This document shows, piece by piece, positions 31,418 through 40,961 of a stretch of 64,000 nucleotides of DNA. Under the pieces are notes generated by a model, which saw nothing but the letters and a program-made list of their open reading frames with translations, searched no databases and was not told the DNA's origin. The DNA is from Streptomyces sp. CB02261 (GTDB lineage: Bacteria > Actinomycetota > Actinomycetes > Streptomycetales > Streptomycetaceae): contig NZ_LIVX01000004.1 of NCBI RefSeq assembly GCF_001905665.1, positions 461,019-525,018 of the forward strand. Direction: 5' to 3'. Position numbers and translations under genes: made by a program. The first letter of the stretch is position 1. Each line of letters begins with the position of its first letter.

Positions 31418-33424
31418 TCACCGAGCGGATGCCGCAGGGCTCGGTGCCGTCGGTTCCGGATCGCCTCCCACCAGCTCCGGTGCGCGAAGCATCTCCGGGG
31501 GGATGCCCCACGCGTCGACGAGGTCGACCGCGAGGGGCCGGACCTTGCGGCAGAGGTCGTTCACCTCGCGGGTGATCGCTTTGGAGCGCTGTACGGTCAG
31601 CCGGCCGTGCTCCATGAACCAGGCCCGGTCCGCCTCGATCGTCGACAGGGCGCACAAGTCGCACAGCAGAGCCAGCGCTTCCCTCTCCCCGCCCTCGGGC
31701 ATCGCGCGCACCTTGTCGACGAAGGCCTCCGCCACCAGCCGCTCCACGTGCGCGCGGGCGAGCGCGATGACGTGGTCCTGCACCTGCGAGAACACGGCGC
31801 CGGGAGCGCGCTTCTGATCCGTCCCGCGCTTGATGCGGCGCGCCACGCCGGCGAGCATGTGCTCCTCCCGGAAGCGGAGCATGGCGAGCTGGTACTCCGG
31901 GTCGAGCAGCCCGGCCTCCCGGTCCCACTCGTCGCCGCCGGGCAGGAGATCCCGTACCCGCTCCAGCAGCTTGTGGGCGGAGGTCCGCTCGATGACCGTC
32001 TCCACGGCGAGTCCGGTGACGTAACGGACCACACCCAGCTGGTCGAGGTCCTCGAACTCGCTCGCGTGATCGGTGAGCAGCCCCTTGGCCACGAGCTGCA
32101 GCAGGACGTGGTTGTCGCCCTCGAAGGTGGTGAAGACGTCGCTGTCGCTCTTGAGCGCGGCGAACCGGTTGACGGCGAGGTAGCCGGCGCCGCCGCACGC
32201 CTCGCGGCACTCCTGGACGACCCGGGTGGCGTGCCAGGTGCCGAGTGCCTTCAGACCCGCGGCCCGTGACTCGAGCCGCCGCCGCGCCGGGGCGTCGTCC
32301 TCGGCGCCGGAGAAGACCTCGTGCAGGTGCGAGCGCACCACGTCCTGCGCGAAGTGCAAGGCGTACGTCCGGGCGATGAGCGGAAGCAGCCGGCGCTGGT
32401 GCAGGCCGTAGTCGAGGAGCACCTGCTCCTCGGCGTCCGCCGAGGCCGCGAACTGCCGCCGCCGCACGGCGTACTTCGTCGCCACGGCGAGGGCGACCTT
32501 GGCGACGCCGATCCCGGCACCGGCGACGCTGACCCGGCCCTGCACGAGCGTGCCGAGCATGGTGAAGAAGCGCCGGTCGGGGTTGGCGATGGAGCTCTCG
32601 TACACGCCGTCGGGGCTGACGTCGGCGAACCTGTTCAGGAGCGCCTCGCGCGGCACCCGCACCCCGTCGAACCAGATACGGCCGTTGTCCACGCCGTTGA
32701 GGCCCATCTTGCGTCCGTCGTCCTCGATCCGGACGCCCGGCGCCACCTCGCCCGCGACCCGCAGGGGCACGACGAAGGCGTGCACGCCCTCGGACCTCCC
32801 GTCCACCTCCAGCCGGGCGAAGACGACCGCGAGCTCCGCGTGGCGGGCGGCGTTGCCGATGTAGTCCTTCCGCGCCTGGTCGCCCTGCGTGGTGATGACG
32901 AACTCCTGACGCGCGGCGTCGTACCGCGCGACGGTACCGAGTGCCTGCACGTTGGAGCCGTGCCCGGTCTCCGTCATGGCGAAGCAGCCCATCAGCTCAC
33001 CGGTGATCAGACCCGGCAGGTAGGCCTCGTGGTGGCGCTCGGTGCCCAGGTGCAGGATCGCGCCGCCGAAGAGCCCGAACTGCACCCCGACCTTCACCAG
33101 CACCGACAGATCACCGAAGGCCAGCGTCTCGAACGCGGCGATCGAGGCTCCGACGTCGCCACCCCCGCCGTACGCCTCCGGGAAGCCCATGCCGGTCTGG
33201 CCGGTCGCGGCCATCTCGACGACGACCTCACGCACCCGCTCGCGGAACGCGTCGACTCCGAGGTCGTCGGCCTCCTCGAGGACGGAGGCGTACCTCGCCA
33301 GGTTGGTCCTGACGAGGCCGCGGATCCCGGCGTACTCGCCGTCGAGCACCGCGCCCAGTCTCCGGACGTCGATGGCGGGCTGCACGTAGCCGGTCGTGGC
33401 GGGGGATGCGTTGTCGGTGGCCAT
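31418..33424 (-). CDS. Acyl-CoA dehydrogenase/oxidase family protein
   Basis: A 668-aa flavoprotein with the length and layout of peroxisomal-type acyl-CoA oxidases: N-terminal helical domain, a beta domain with CFAMTETGHGSNVQALG and DYIGNAARHAELAVVFA, then the FAD/acyl-CoA helical domain ending in ECREACGGAGYLAVNRF and TTFEGDNHVLLQLVAKGLL. It probably carries out the first oxidation step of beta-oxidation. Long C-terminal helical region to residue 650. Monocistronic, divergent from ramR (320 nt gap with no gene visible). Confidence 0.88.
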   Translation of the reverse strand: MATDNASPATTGYVQPAIDVRRLGAVLDGEYAGIRGLVRTNLARYASVLEEADDLGVDAFRERVREVVVEMAATGQTGMGFPEAYGGGGDVGASIAAFETLAFGDLSVLVKVGVQFGLFGGAILHLGTERHHEAYLPGLITGELMGCFAMTETGHGSNVQALGTVARYDAARQEFVITTQGDQARKDYIGNAARHAELAVVFARLEVDGRSEGVHAFVVPLRVAGEVAPGVRIEDDGRKMGLNGVDNGRIWFDGVRVPREALLNRFADVSPDGVYESSIANPDRRFFTMLGTLVQGRVSVAGAGIGVAKVALAVATKYAVRRRQFAASADAEEQVLLDYGLHQRRLLPLIARTYALHFAQDVVRSHLHEVFSGAEDDAPARRRLESRAAGLKALGTWHATRVVQECREACGGAGYLAVNRFAALKSDSDVFTTFEGDNHVLLQLVAKGLLTDHASEFEDLDQLGVVRYVTGLAVETVIERTSAHKLLERVRDLLPGGDEWDREAGLLDPEYQLAMLRFREEHMLAGVARRIKRGTDQKRAPGAVFSQVQDHVIALARAHVERLVAEAFVDKVRAMPEGGEREALALLCDLCALSTIEADRAWFMEHGRLTVQRSKAITREVNDLCRKVRPLAVDLVDAWGIPPEMLRAPELVGGDPEPTAPSPAASAR

Positions 33425-33744
33425 GCCGCTTCGCTACCCCGCCGCGAAAGGATCAACCGGGGACGATCGAGTGGCGGATCTGGCGTGGAGCGACAGGGGG
33501 GCGTGCTCCTCACGTAGGCCGTGAGGGGTGTGCGAACCGGACATTCCCCGTACGGCCCGGACGGCCCCGCACGCCCCCGGCCTGCGCCGCCTTCGAGAAG
33601 ACGGAACGGATCCGGCCGAGGCGCATCGGAGTGCGCCCCCCGTGCGCCCGCTGCCCCGTTCCCCCCTGTGTGGCCGGGGCAGAGGGGTGAGGGTGTCTGC
33701 TCGCGTCGTGCACCCCGGCACGGCGGAGGACCGAAGGGGTGGGA

Positions 33745-34359
33745 ATGATACGGGTGACGGTGGTCTACGAGGAGCGGCTCCTGCGTTCCGCGCTCGAGGA
33801 ACTGCTGCGGTCGAACGGCGTCCAGGTCGTCTCCTCGCTGCCCCGATGGCCCCACGGCCCGGCCGCCGAGAGATCGGAGACGGACGTGTACGTCGCCGAC
33901 GCCGAGTGTCTGCCACCCACCGCCGTGGCGCCCGCGACCGCGTCCGTGCCCCCGCGCGGAGCGGGCACCGCGGGCCGCTCCGCTCTGCTGGCCCTCGTCC
34001 CGGGGCAGCGGCCCGGGGTGCTGCGACGGGCCCACGCGGCGGGCGCGGTCGGCTTCGTCGACAAGGACAGCCCCAAGGGCCGATTACTGGAGGCCGTCCA
34101 CCGGCTGGCCAAGGGGGAGCGCTTCATCGACGACACGCTGGCGCTCGGATTCCTCCAGGCGGCGGAGATGCCCTTGACCCGGCGTGAGCTGAGCGTCCTC
34201 TCGCTGGCCGCCAACGGAGCACCGATCGCCGAGATCGCCGCGACGCTGTTCCTGTCGAAGGGAACCGTCCGCAACTACATGGCGAGCGTCATCCGCAAGG
34301 TCGGCGCCCGCAACCGCGTGGACGCCATCCGGATCGCCCAGGGCGCCGGGTGGACGTGA
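33745..34359 (+). CDS. ramR: RamR/AmfR-type LuxR-family response regulator
   Basis: A 204-aa NarL/LuxR-type regulator of the SapB locus. The N-terminal receiver is degenerate, with VYVADAECLP where the phospho-acceptor Asp is expected. The C-terminal LuxR HTH is clear: LTRRELSVLSLAANGAPIAEIAATLFLSKGTVRNYMASVIRKV. It is convergent with ramB. RamR/AmfR activates ramCSAB in aerial growth. Codon 114 is TTA (34084-34086), so translation needs the bldA leucyl-tRNA. I chose ATG 33745 (AAGGGG 6 nt upstream); GTG 33739 is also possible. Confidence 0.85.
   Translation: MIRVTVVYEERLLRSALEELLRSNGVQVVSSLPRWPHGPAAERSETDVYVADAECLPPTAVAPATASVPPRGAGTAGRSALLALVPGQRPGVLRRAHAAGAVGFVDKDSPKGRLLEAVHRLAKGERFIDDTLALGFLQAAEMPLTRRELSVLSLAANGAPIAEIAATLFLSKGTVRNYMASVIRKVGARNRVDAIRIAQGAGWT
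34084..34086 (+). promoter_or_regulatory. TTA (bldA) codon within ramR
   Basis: In frame with ATG 33745 (339 nt downstream), the codon for Leu114 in KGRLLEAVHRLA is TTA. It is the only TTA I found in a convincing gene in this window. In Streptomyces this codon makes expression depend on the developmental tRNA gene bldA. Confidence 0.85.
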
Positions 34360-34394
34360 CCGCCGCCGCGTGACGTCGCCGCGGTGCCGGCCGC

Positions 34395-36221
34395 TCATCC
34401 GCCGGCACCGCCCCAGTGCCCCGTCAGGTCGCGGTAGAGAGCGGACCGTACGAGCAGCTCCGCGTGCGTTCCGTGCTGGGCCCGGGTGCCGTCGACGACG
34501 AGGATCCGGTCGGCCCGGAGCGCGGACGACAACCGGTGGGCCACGACGACCAGGGTCCCGGGGCGGGCGCTCAGGGCGTGTTCGGCCGTCGCCTCCGCGA
34601 CGGGATCCAGGTGGCAGGTCGCCTCGTCCAGCAACAACAGCGGGGCGGGTGCCAGATAGGCGCGCCCGAGGGCGATCGACTGGCGTTCGCCGAGGGAGAG
34701 GGCGTCGGGCGCCAGCGTACGGTCGAGCCCGCCCACCCGGTCGACGAGCGGCCCCAGGGCGAGCGCGTCCACGGCCCGGTCGACAGCGGACCGGTCGGTC
34801 TCGGGCCGACCGGTCCCGGGCCGCAGATAGAGCAGGTTGTCCCGCAGCGTGCCGGTGAAGACGTACGCCTCCTGGGGGAGCAGCACGCGCAGGGCGGCGA
34901 GTTCCGGCGGGCCGCAGGCTCCGGCGGCGCGTCCGAGGAGTCGTACGTCGCCCTGTTCGGGCGTCAGCAGGCCCGCCGCCACGTGCAGGAGGGTCGACTT
35001 GCCGATGCCGCTCGGGCCGACGACCGCGAGGTGCTCCCCCTGCTCGACGGTGAGTTCCAGATCGTCGAGCACGGGGCGGGCACCGGGACCGTACGCGGCC
35101 CGTACGCGGTGCAGCTCCAGGGCCGCCGTCGTCCGGCCCGTGCGGGCCGGGCCGGGTGCGGGTGCGGACGGGGGCGGGGGTGCGGCGGGCAGTGGCCGGG
35201 TGAGCCGGTCGAGGATGACGTAGAGCCGCGCGCCGGCGGCTCCCAGGACGGTCATGAGCGTGTGCAGGGCGGGGAGCAGGGACTGCAGGACGTAGGTCAG
35301 CGCCCCCACGACGGCGCCCGCGGTCACGCCCTGACGGAGGAGCCACGGGGTGGCCGCGAGCAGCAGGAAGACGGGCAGCTGCCCCGCCGTCGCCACGGAG
35401 AGCGTGCGGACGGACGCCCAGCGGGCCAGGGCGCGCTGGGCGGCCGCGGCCTCGGCGACGGCACGGCGGTTCACCGCGGCGGTCGCCTCCTGGGCGCCGA
35501 GAGCGACGGTGTCCCGCAGGGCGTCACGGGTGATCTCGGCGCGGCGGCCGACGACCTCGTCGGCGTCTAGGTAGCGGTGCTGGGCCCGTGCCATGGGCCG
35601 CAGGGATGCCGTGAACAAGGCCAGGCCCAGCGCCAGGGGAGGGAGCACGACCAGGAGGAACTGCGGTGCTAGGGACAGCAGTCCGACGAGGGCCCCCGCG
35701 GCGACGAAGACGAAGGAACGGGTGGCGAGCACTAGGCCGGCGAAGCTGTCCCGGGCGATCTCGGTCTGGCTCGTCAGCCGGGACACCGCGGTGGCGTCCG
35801 CGCCACCGCCCGCGCTCGTGGCCGCACGCAGCGCCCGCGTCACCGACTCCCGTACGAGGTGGTCGCGCAGGGTCTCCGTGAGGTGGGGGAGTTGGGCGAA
35901 GACTCCCCGGACGACCGGAGCGCCGAGGACGATGGCGACGGCGGCCCCCACCAGCCAGAGGAGCCCCGTCCGTGGGGAGCCCCGCATGAACCCGTCGTCG
36001 AGGGAGCGGGCCACGCAGTAGCCGCCCAGGAACGTCTGGGCGGACTCGGCGAGAGACCACGCCGCCAGTCTCACCAGCACGCCCTTGCGCCGGAGCAGGA
36101 GGGACCGGACCGGGGATGTGACGCGCCGAGACCCGTCCGCGACTCCCGGGGCGGACGCCGCCGTCGGCGCCGTCGGCGCCGTCAGATCGTGCGTCCGGCC
36201 CGTGCCGGGCGCCGCTGTCAC
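34395..36221 (-). CDS. ramB: SapB exporter ABC protein RamB-like
   Basis: A 608-aa fused ABC exporter (membrane domain plus ATPase). Membrane part about residues 40-320; Walker A GPSGIGKST, signature LSLGERQSIALGRA (non-canonical LSLGE), Walker B LLLLDEATCHLD. The GTG start at 36221 overlaps the ramA stop (GTGA). With RamA it should form a heterodimer that exports the SapB peptide. Its catalytic Glu follows Walker B (DEAT), so this half holds the competent catalytic base. Confidence 0.88.
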   Translation of the reverse strand: MTAAPGTGRTHDLTAPTAPTAASAPGVADGSRRVTSPVRSLLLRRKGVLVRLAAWSLAESAQTFLGGYCVARSLDDGFMRGSPRTGLLWLVGAAVAIVLGAPVVRGVFAQLPHLTETLRDHLVRESVTRALRAATSAGGGADATAVSRLTSQTEIARDSFAGLVLATRSFVFVAAGALVGLLSLAPQFLLVVLPPLALGLALFTASLRPMARAQHRYLDADEVVGRRAEITRDALRDTVALGAQEATAAVNRRAVAEAAAAQRALARWASVRTLSVATAGQLPVFLLLAATPWLLRQGVTAGAVVGALTYVLQSLLPALHTLMTVLGAAGARLYVILDRLTRPLPAAPPPPSAPAPGPARTGRTTAALELHRVRAAYGPGARPVLDDLELTVEQGEHLAVVGPSGIGKSTLLHVAAGLLTPEQGDVRLLGRAAGACGPPELAALRVLLPQEAYVFTGTLRDNLLYLRPGTGRPETDRSAVDRAVDALALGPLVDRVGGLDRTLAPDALSLGERQSIALGRAYLAPAPLLLLDEATCHLDPVAEATAEHALSARPGTLVVVAHRLSSALRADRILVVDGTRAQHGTHAELLVRSALYRDLTGHWGGAGG

Positions 36222-37984
36222 TCGCCCGCCCCCGCCCCCGCCGCAGGCGCCATGGCGCCCGGCCGGGAGGTCTCCGCCAGGAACACCGCACGGTAGTCCG
36301 GGTCCTCCCACAGCAGGGGGTGCGGTCCACAGCCCCGTACGCGGCCCGCCTCCATCCAGACCACCCGGTCCGCCCGGGCGGCTGTGGACACCCGGTGGGC
36401 GACGATCAGCCTGGTGCACGGGCGGGGTGACGCCGCGAGGGCGAGTTCCACCTGCCGCTCGGTGGCCGTGTCGAGGCTCGACGTCGCGTCGTCGAGGATC
36501 ATCAGACGTCCACGGCCGATGAACGCCCGCGCCAGTCCCAGACGTTGCGCTTCGCCGCCGGACAGCGGGGCCTCGTCCACGGGGGTCCCGTAGCCCAGGG
36601 GCAGCAGCCGTACGAAGGTGTCGGCGCACGCGGCCGCCGCAGCTTCCCGGACCCCCTCCGCCGTGGCGGGACCGTGGCGGGGACCGACCCCGGCGGCCAC
36701 CGCGGCGCCGACCGTGACCGTGGCACCGCCGTCGAACACGGGGCGCGCGAAGGCGTACGCGATCGCCCCGCGCAGCTCCGCGGACGACAGGTCGGCCAGG
36801 TCGACACCGTCGAGGAGGACCTGTCCGGCGTCGGGGTCGGTCAACCGGCCCGCGACGGACGCCAGGGTGGACTTGCCCGCTCCGGAGCGGCCCACGACGG
36901 CGACCGTCGACCCGCCGCCCAGGGCGAGCGTCACGTCCGCGATCAGGGGGACGCCCCCGCGCACCACGCGCACCCCCCGTAGCTCCAGGGCACCGGGCCC
37001 GTCGGCCGGCAGGACGGCGGAGCCGTACGACATCGGTGTCAGCCGCGCGAGTTCGGTGGTGCGGCGGGCCGCGGCGCGGGCTCGGACCAGGGTGCCGAGC
37101 GGCGCCGCGATCCCGCCGATCCCGGCGGCGAGTGCCGCGTACCGGGACGCGGCCAGCAGTTCGCCCACACTGACGTCCCCGGCGGCGAGACCGGCGCCCG
37201 CCACCGCGACGACGGCCGTGGTGAGCAGCGGGAGCAGGACGCCGCTGCGGGCCACGGCGCGGCCGTGGACGAGCCACATGCGCGTGCCGTGCCGGGTCAG
37301 CTCGGGAAGCGGGGCGAGGACGCGCTCCTCCTCGCGGCGGGCCGTGTCGGCGGCGGCGATGGTACGGGCGCCGCCGAGTGCTTCGGCCAGCCGGGTCGCG
37401 ATGGACGCCTGAGCCCGCTGGTACCGGGCGACCGAGTCCGAGGACTGCGTGGCGAACGCGCGCAGCAGCAGCAGGAGCAGCGGCAGACCGGCGGCGAAGA
37501 CGACCGCGGTCCAGGGGTGGATGAGTGCCAGGGCGACGAGCGCCCCGATCGGTACGAGTACGGACGACACCGAGGTCGCGAGGGCCGCCGGGGCGGTGCC
37601 GCTGTCGGTGGCGTTGACGCACAGCCGGGCGGCGACGTCGCCGCCCGAGAGGTGTGCGGCACGGTGGGGCGCGGTCCCGAGGAGGCCGCCCAGCGCGCGC
37701 AGCCGGTACCAGGAGGTGGCGCGGGCGTTGGAGAGCTGGGTCAGGAGCACGGCGCCGGTCTCGTTGAGGATCTCGGCGACGAGGAGCACCGCGGTCCACA
37801 CGAGCCACGTCTCCGCGCCGGGCCGGTGGCGCAGCAGCATGTCCAGGGTCCTGCCGGCGAGCGCGGGTACGGCGAGCGAGCAGGCGGCGCCGACGACCGA
37901 GCAGAGCAGCAGCGCCGCGGTGAGGCCCGCGGTGTGCCGTACGGCGCCGGCGAACAGCCGGTCGGAGCCGGTCGGCCAGGCCAT
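36218..37984 (-). CDS. ramA: SapB exporter ABC protein RamA-like
   Basis: A 588-aa ABC exporter half. Membrane helices from residue 20 to about 300; Walker A GRSGAGKST, signature LSGGEAQRLGLARA, Walker B LMILDDATSSLD. The residue after Walker B is Asp where the catalytic Glu normally sits, as in degenerate sites of heterodimeric exporters; RamB has the Glu. Start ATG 37984 with a GGAGAAGAGAGGG leader. It lies 174 nt after ramS, with a small hairpin between. Confidence 0.88.
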   Translation of the reverse strand: MAWPTGSDRLFAGAVRHTAGLTAALLLCSVVGAACSLAVPALAGRTLDMLLRHRPGAETWLVWTAVLLVAEILNETGAVLLTQLSNARATSWYRLRALGGLLGTAPHRAAHLSGGDVAARLCVNATDSGTAPAALATSVSSVLVPIGALVALALIHPWTAVVFAAGLPLLLLLLRAFATQSSDSVARYQRAQASIATRLAEALGGARTIAAADTARREEERVLAPLPELTRHGTRMWLVHGRAVARSGVLLPLLTTAVVAVAGAGLAAGDVSVGELLAASRYAALAAGIGGIAAPLGTLVRARAAARRTTELARLTPMSYGSAVLPADGPGALELRGVRVVRGGVPLIADVTLALGGGSTVAVVGRSGAGKSTLASVAGRLTDPDAGQVLLDGVDLADLSSAELRGAIAYAFARPVFDGGATVTVGAAVAAGVGPRHGPATAEGVREAAAAACADTFVRLLPLGYGTPVDEAPLSGGEAQRLGLARAFIGRGRLMILDDATSSLDTATERQVELALAASPRPCTRLIVAHRVSTAARADRVVWMEAGRVRGCGPHPLLWEDPDYRAVFLAETSRPGAMAPAAGAGAGE

Positions 37985-38122
37985 CCGATGCCCTCTCTTC
38001 TCCTACGGGAGCGGCCTTCTCGCGGGGCGGCGGGTGTGCGGCCCCGGCGGCGGGGCCACGGGGTGCCGCCCCGACGGCCGGTGCCCCGGGAGCAGCGCTC
38101 CAGGGGCACCGTGACTCCACAC

Positions 38123-38139
38123 CGGCGCTCGGGGCGCCG
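38123..38139 (-). terminator. Small hairpin between ramS and ramA (attenuator candidate)
   Basis: CGGCGC (38123-38128) pairs with GCGCCG (38134-38139), loop 5 nt, about 20 nt after the ramS stop on the minus strand. A partial terminator would make precursor mRNA more abundant than transporter mRNA, as is usual in lanthipeptide operons. The stem is short, so the call is tentative. Confidence 0.4.
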
Positions 38140-38158
38140 TGCGGGAAGCCGGATGGGG

Positions 38159-38287
38159 TCAGTTACAGGTCGTCACGCTGAGGCTGCTGTCGCCGCAGAG
38201 CAGGAGGCTCGCGCGGCTGCCGGTCTCGACGTCGCCGATGGCCTCGTCCTTGGGGGTCTCCAGCGACTGAAGGTCGAACAGGTTCAT
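38159..38287 (-). CDS. ramS: SapB-type class III lanthipeptide precursor RamS
   Basis: A 42-aa precursor. Leader (residues 1-21) starts MNLFDLQSLETPKDEAIG with the FDLQ helix used by class III synthetases; the core (residues 22-42) begins TGSRASLLLCGDSS and ends LSVTTCN. Two S-x-x-S-x(n)-C units (Ser24...Cys31 and Ser34...Cys41) form the two lanthionine-type rings of SapB. Compared with S. coelicolor RamS as I remember it, the core differs only by Val for Ile at residue 38, and the leader by three conservative changes. It is the morphogen for aerial hyphae, modified by RamC and exported by RamAB. Confidence 0.93.
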   Translation of the reverse strand: MNLFDLQSLETPKDEAIGDVETGSRASLLLCGDSSLSVTTCN

Positions 38288-38330
38288 GATCGTTGCCTTT
38301 CGTAGAGGACGGTTGTGCGGGACGACCCCG

Positions 38331-40961
38331 TCACGGGGCCGGTTCGTGGGGCCGCGGGAGCGGCGGGAGGAACGGCAGGTGGGCCGGGCGGTCGCCCAGC
38401 GCCGCCGCGAGGGCCAGCAGGACACCCGCGGTGCCGGTGGAGAGGTCCATGGAGAGGCGCATCATCTGCTCGCCGGGGAAGGCGAGATGGCCCTGGTAGG
38501 TCATGGCGTGCCAGGTGAGGCATCCCACCTGTCGGCGTACGTCCTCGGGGGTCGTACCGGGCCCGCCGGCGTTCGTACGAGCGAGGTGGAGGACCATGCC
38601 GGCGACGCCGCGGAAGAGACCCGGCTGGGCGTAGAAGGTGGCCTGCGCCGCCCGCACGATGTCGTGTCGCGCCCGGTCCAGGGCATCGTCGTGCCGGTGG
38701 AGCAGGTAGTCGTCGATCACCATGCCGATGCCCACGCTTCCTGCGCCGAGGTACGGCATCGTGCGCCAGCCCTCGTCGACCTGGAGGGTCCCGGAGGCGC
38801 CGCGGACGCAGCGGGAGAGGTCGTCGTGGAGCGCGTCGGCGGCGAGGTCGAGCAGCGCGGAGTCCCGCGTGCGTTCGTAGAGCCGTATGAACAGCAGGGC
38901 CCGCCCGGCACCGCCGTGCAGCAGCCCCGTCCGCACCTTGCCCGACGCGGCCCCCGTCGTCCGGGCGGACGCCCCGAGGGGGCGGGCCGACAGCTCGGCG
39001 CAGCGCAGGGCCGCCGCGTGGAGGCCGCTCTCACCGGTGGTGGTGGCCAGGGCGTCCAGGGCGAGGCCGATACCGGCCGTCCCGCCGTGCAGGTCGGGCG
39101 CGAGGGCGTCGAAGTCCTGTTCCTGGACGAGTGCGGCCAGGTCGAGCGCGGCGGCCGCGTGCCCGAGCCGGTCGAGGGTCCAGGCGACTCCGGTCAGCCC
39201 GTCGTAGAAGCCGAGCGGCGTGCCGGAGTCGGGTCGCTTGGCGTGCCGCAGCAGCCCGTCCTCGGCCTCCGGACATCGTGGGCCCCCGCTCTCGCGCAGG
39301 GCGTACAGCACTCCGGCGGTGCCGTGGCCCACGGTCATGCCGCCGCCGGCGGTGGCGAACTGGGCGATGTCGCCGGGGAAGAACCGGTCCTCCCGCTCGG
39401 GCGTCGCCGATGCCATGACGGCGCGTACCAGGGAGTCCCGGGCCGCCGGCCAGTCTCCCGGCTTCACGGGCAGGAACCGGGTGCGGTCCGAGGGGCGTTC
39501 AGGTGCCGGTCCCCTCAGGCCGGGCGGGTCGCCGGCCGGATCGCGCAGGATCTCCCGCACCGCCTCGTCCAGGAAACCGGGCGGCAGCGGGAACCGCGCC
39601 GCCGCCGCCTCCGCGAGATGCGCGGCCTTGGCCCGGTCGACGGCCAGCAGACTCGTGAGCGGGATGAACAGGGCGATCCGGAGGCACGCGAGGGCGTAAC
39701 GGTCCACGTCGAAGCCGCGTCGGTCGGCCGGTGCCACGAACGCCGGGTTGGCGACGGTCTGACGACCGCCCTCCGCGGCGGGCTTGGCCGCCTCGAAGTC
39801 CAGGAGCGTCACCGAGGACTCGTCCTCGGACACCATGATGTTGAACAGGTGCAGGTCGTTGAAGACGATCCCGCGTGCGTGCACGTCGGCCACGGCCCGC
39901 TCGACGAGCCCGTGGATCCGCAGGGCCCACTCCGTGTACTCGGCGATCCTCTCGGCCGACGGCTCGGCCTCCATCAGCGGATGCCTCCGCGCGAAGAAGG
40001 TGTTGAGCGGCTTGCCCTCGACGAACTCCAGGGCCAGGAAGTGGTGCTCGCCGATCGTGAAGCTGTCGAGGACCTCCGGCGTGCAGGGGAGCCCCGACAG
40101 CTGCCGAAGCGCGTCGCGTTCGCGGTGCAGCCGGGTCACTGCGTCCGCCCCGTCCGCGGCGAGCCCGGCGTACGGGCGGGCCTCCTTGAGGACGACCCGT
40201 CGGCCGGTCCGCCGGTGCCGGGCCTCGTACACCCCGCCGCCGTTGGAGAAGTGCAGCGCCTTCTCGATCTCGTACGGCATGTCCGCCACGGTCACCGCGG
40301 CCCTCGCCGCGAGGTGCGGGCGCACGAAGGCGGGTGGCGTCACCCACTCGGGCAGGTGGAACACGGGACCGCGCCGATCGGGTACGAGCGTGCCGGAGCC
40401 GTCCTCGAGGGCCGGCCGCAGTTCCCCGTGCTCGTCGTAGCAGTGGCGGAGGGTGAAGCTTCCGTACCGCAGGTGTACGGGGCCCCGGCCCCATCGCAGG
40501 TCGCTCAGGATGTAAGGACCGGGCTCGCCGTCAAGGAGGCCCGCCAGGTCGGTGGCCACCCGCTCGCACTGCCGGTCGTCGGCCGGGTAGACGGTGATGA
40601 ACTTGCCGCTCGCGGAGCGGTCCGCGTACTTGGCGTTGCGCTGGTGCAGCAGATAGCGGCTGGGGACGAACTTGAACGCCACGACCTGCTCCAGGCAGTA
40701 CGCGCGGACCGTGGCGAGGACCGCCTCCGCGTTGTCGAGCCCGGCCGAGACGTGGATCTTCCAGCCCTGCGAAGGGAGCGTGTGGTCCAGGGGACGCAGG
40801 GCGAGCCAGTCGCCCGTCCGGTGCGAGGTCCAGCCCTCGGGTACCGGGAGGGTCGCCGCCCGGTAGAGGGAGCCGCTCCCGGACCCGGCGAAGACCAGAC
40901 GGTGCGGCGCGTCGTAGAAGTGACGGTCGGCGTCGCAGAACACCGCGTACCCCTTGTTCAC
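38331..40961 (-). CDS. ramC: Class III lanthionine synthetase RamC (LanKC)
   Basis: An 876-aa trifunctional synthetase for SapB. Residues 1-230 form the lyase-like N-terminal domain. The Ser/Thr-kinase domain (about 235-500) has the Lys in VVLKEARP, catalytic loop GIVFNDLHLFNIMV and LLDFEAA where DFG is usual. The C-terminal half (about 530-860) is a LanC-like cyclase (HGTAGVLYAL, GFYDGLTGVAW, HGGTAGIGLAL, LLHGGAGRALLF). The zinc ligands of classical LanC are not seen, as expected for class III RamC-type enzymes. GTG start at 40961; 43 nt upstream of ramS. First gene of the ram operon. Confidence 0.93.
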   Translation of the reverse strand: MNKGYAVFCDADRHFYDAPHRLVFAGSGSGSLYRAATLPVPEGWTSHRTGDWLALRPLDHTLPSQGWKIHVSAGLDNAEAVLATVRAYCLEQVVAFKFVPSRYLLHQRNAKYADRSASGKFITVYPADDRQCERVATDLAGLLDGEPGPYILSDLRWGRGPVHLRYGSFTLRHCYDEHGELRPALEDGSGTLVPDRRGPVFHLPEWVTPPAFVRPHLAARAAVTVADMPYEIEKALHFSNGGGVYEARHRRTGRRVVLKEARPYAGLAADGADAVTRLHRERDALRQLSGLPCTPEVLDSFTIGEHHFLALEFVEGKPLNTFFARRHPLMEAEPSAERIAEYTEWALRIHGLVERAVADVHARGIVFNDLHLFNIMVSEDESSVTLLDFEAAKPAAEGGRQTVANPAFVAPADRRGFDVDRYALACLRIALFIPLTSLLAVDRAKAAHLAEAAAARFPLPPGFLDEAVREILRDPAGDPPGLRGPAPERPSDRTRFLPVKPGDWPAARDSLVRAVMASATPEREDRFFPGDIAQFATAGGGMTVGHGTAGVLYALRESGGPRCPEAEDGLLRHAKRPDSGTPLGFYDGLTGVAWTLDRLGHAAAALDLAALVQEQDFDALAPDLHGGTAGIGLALDALATTTGESGLHAAALRCAELSARPLGASARTTGAASGKVRTGLLHGGAGRALLFIRLYERTRDSALLDLAADALHDDLSRCVRGASGTLQVDEGWRTMPYLGAGSVGIGMVIDDYLLHRHDDALDRARHDIVRAAQATFYAQPGLFRGVAGMVLHLARTNAGGPGTTPEDVRRQVGCLTWHAMTYQGHLAFPGEQMMRLSMDLSTGTAGVLLALAAALGDRPAHLPFLPPLPRPHEPAP

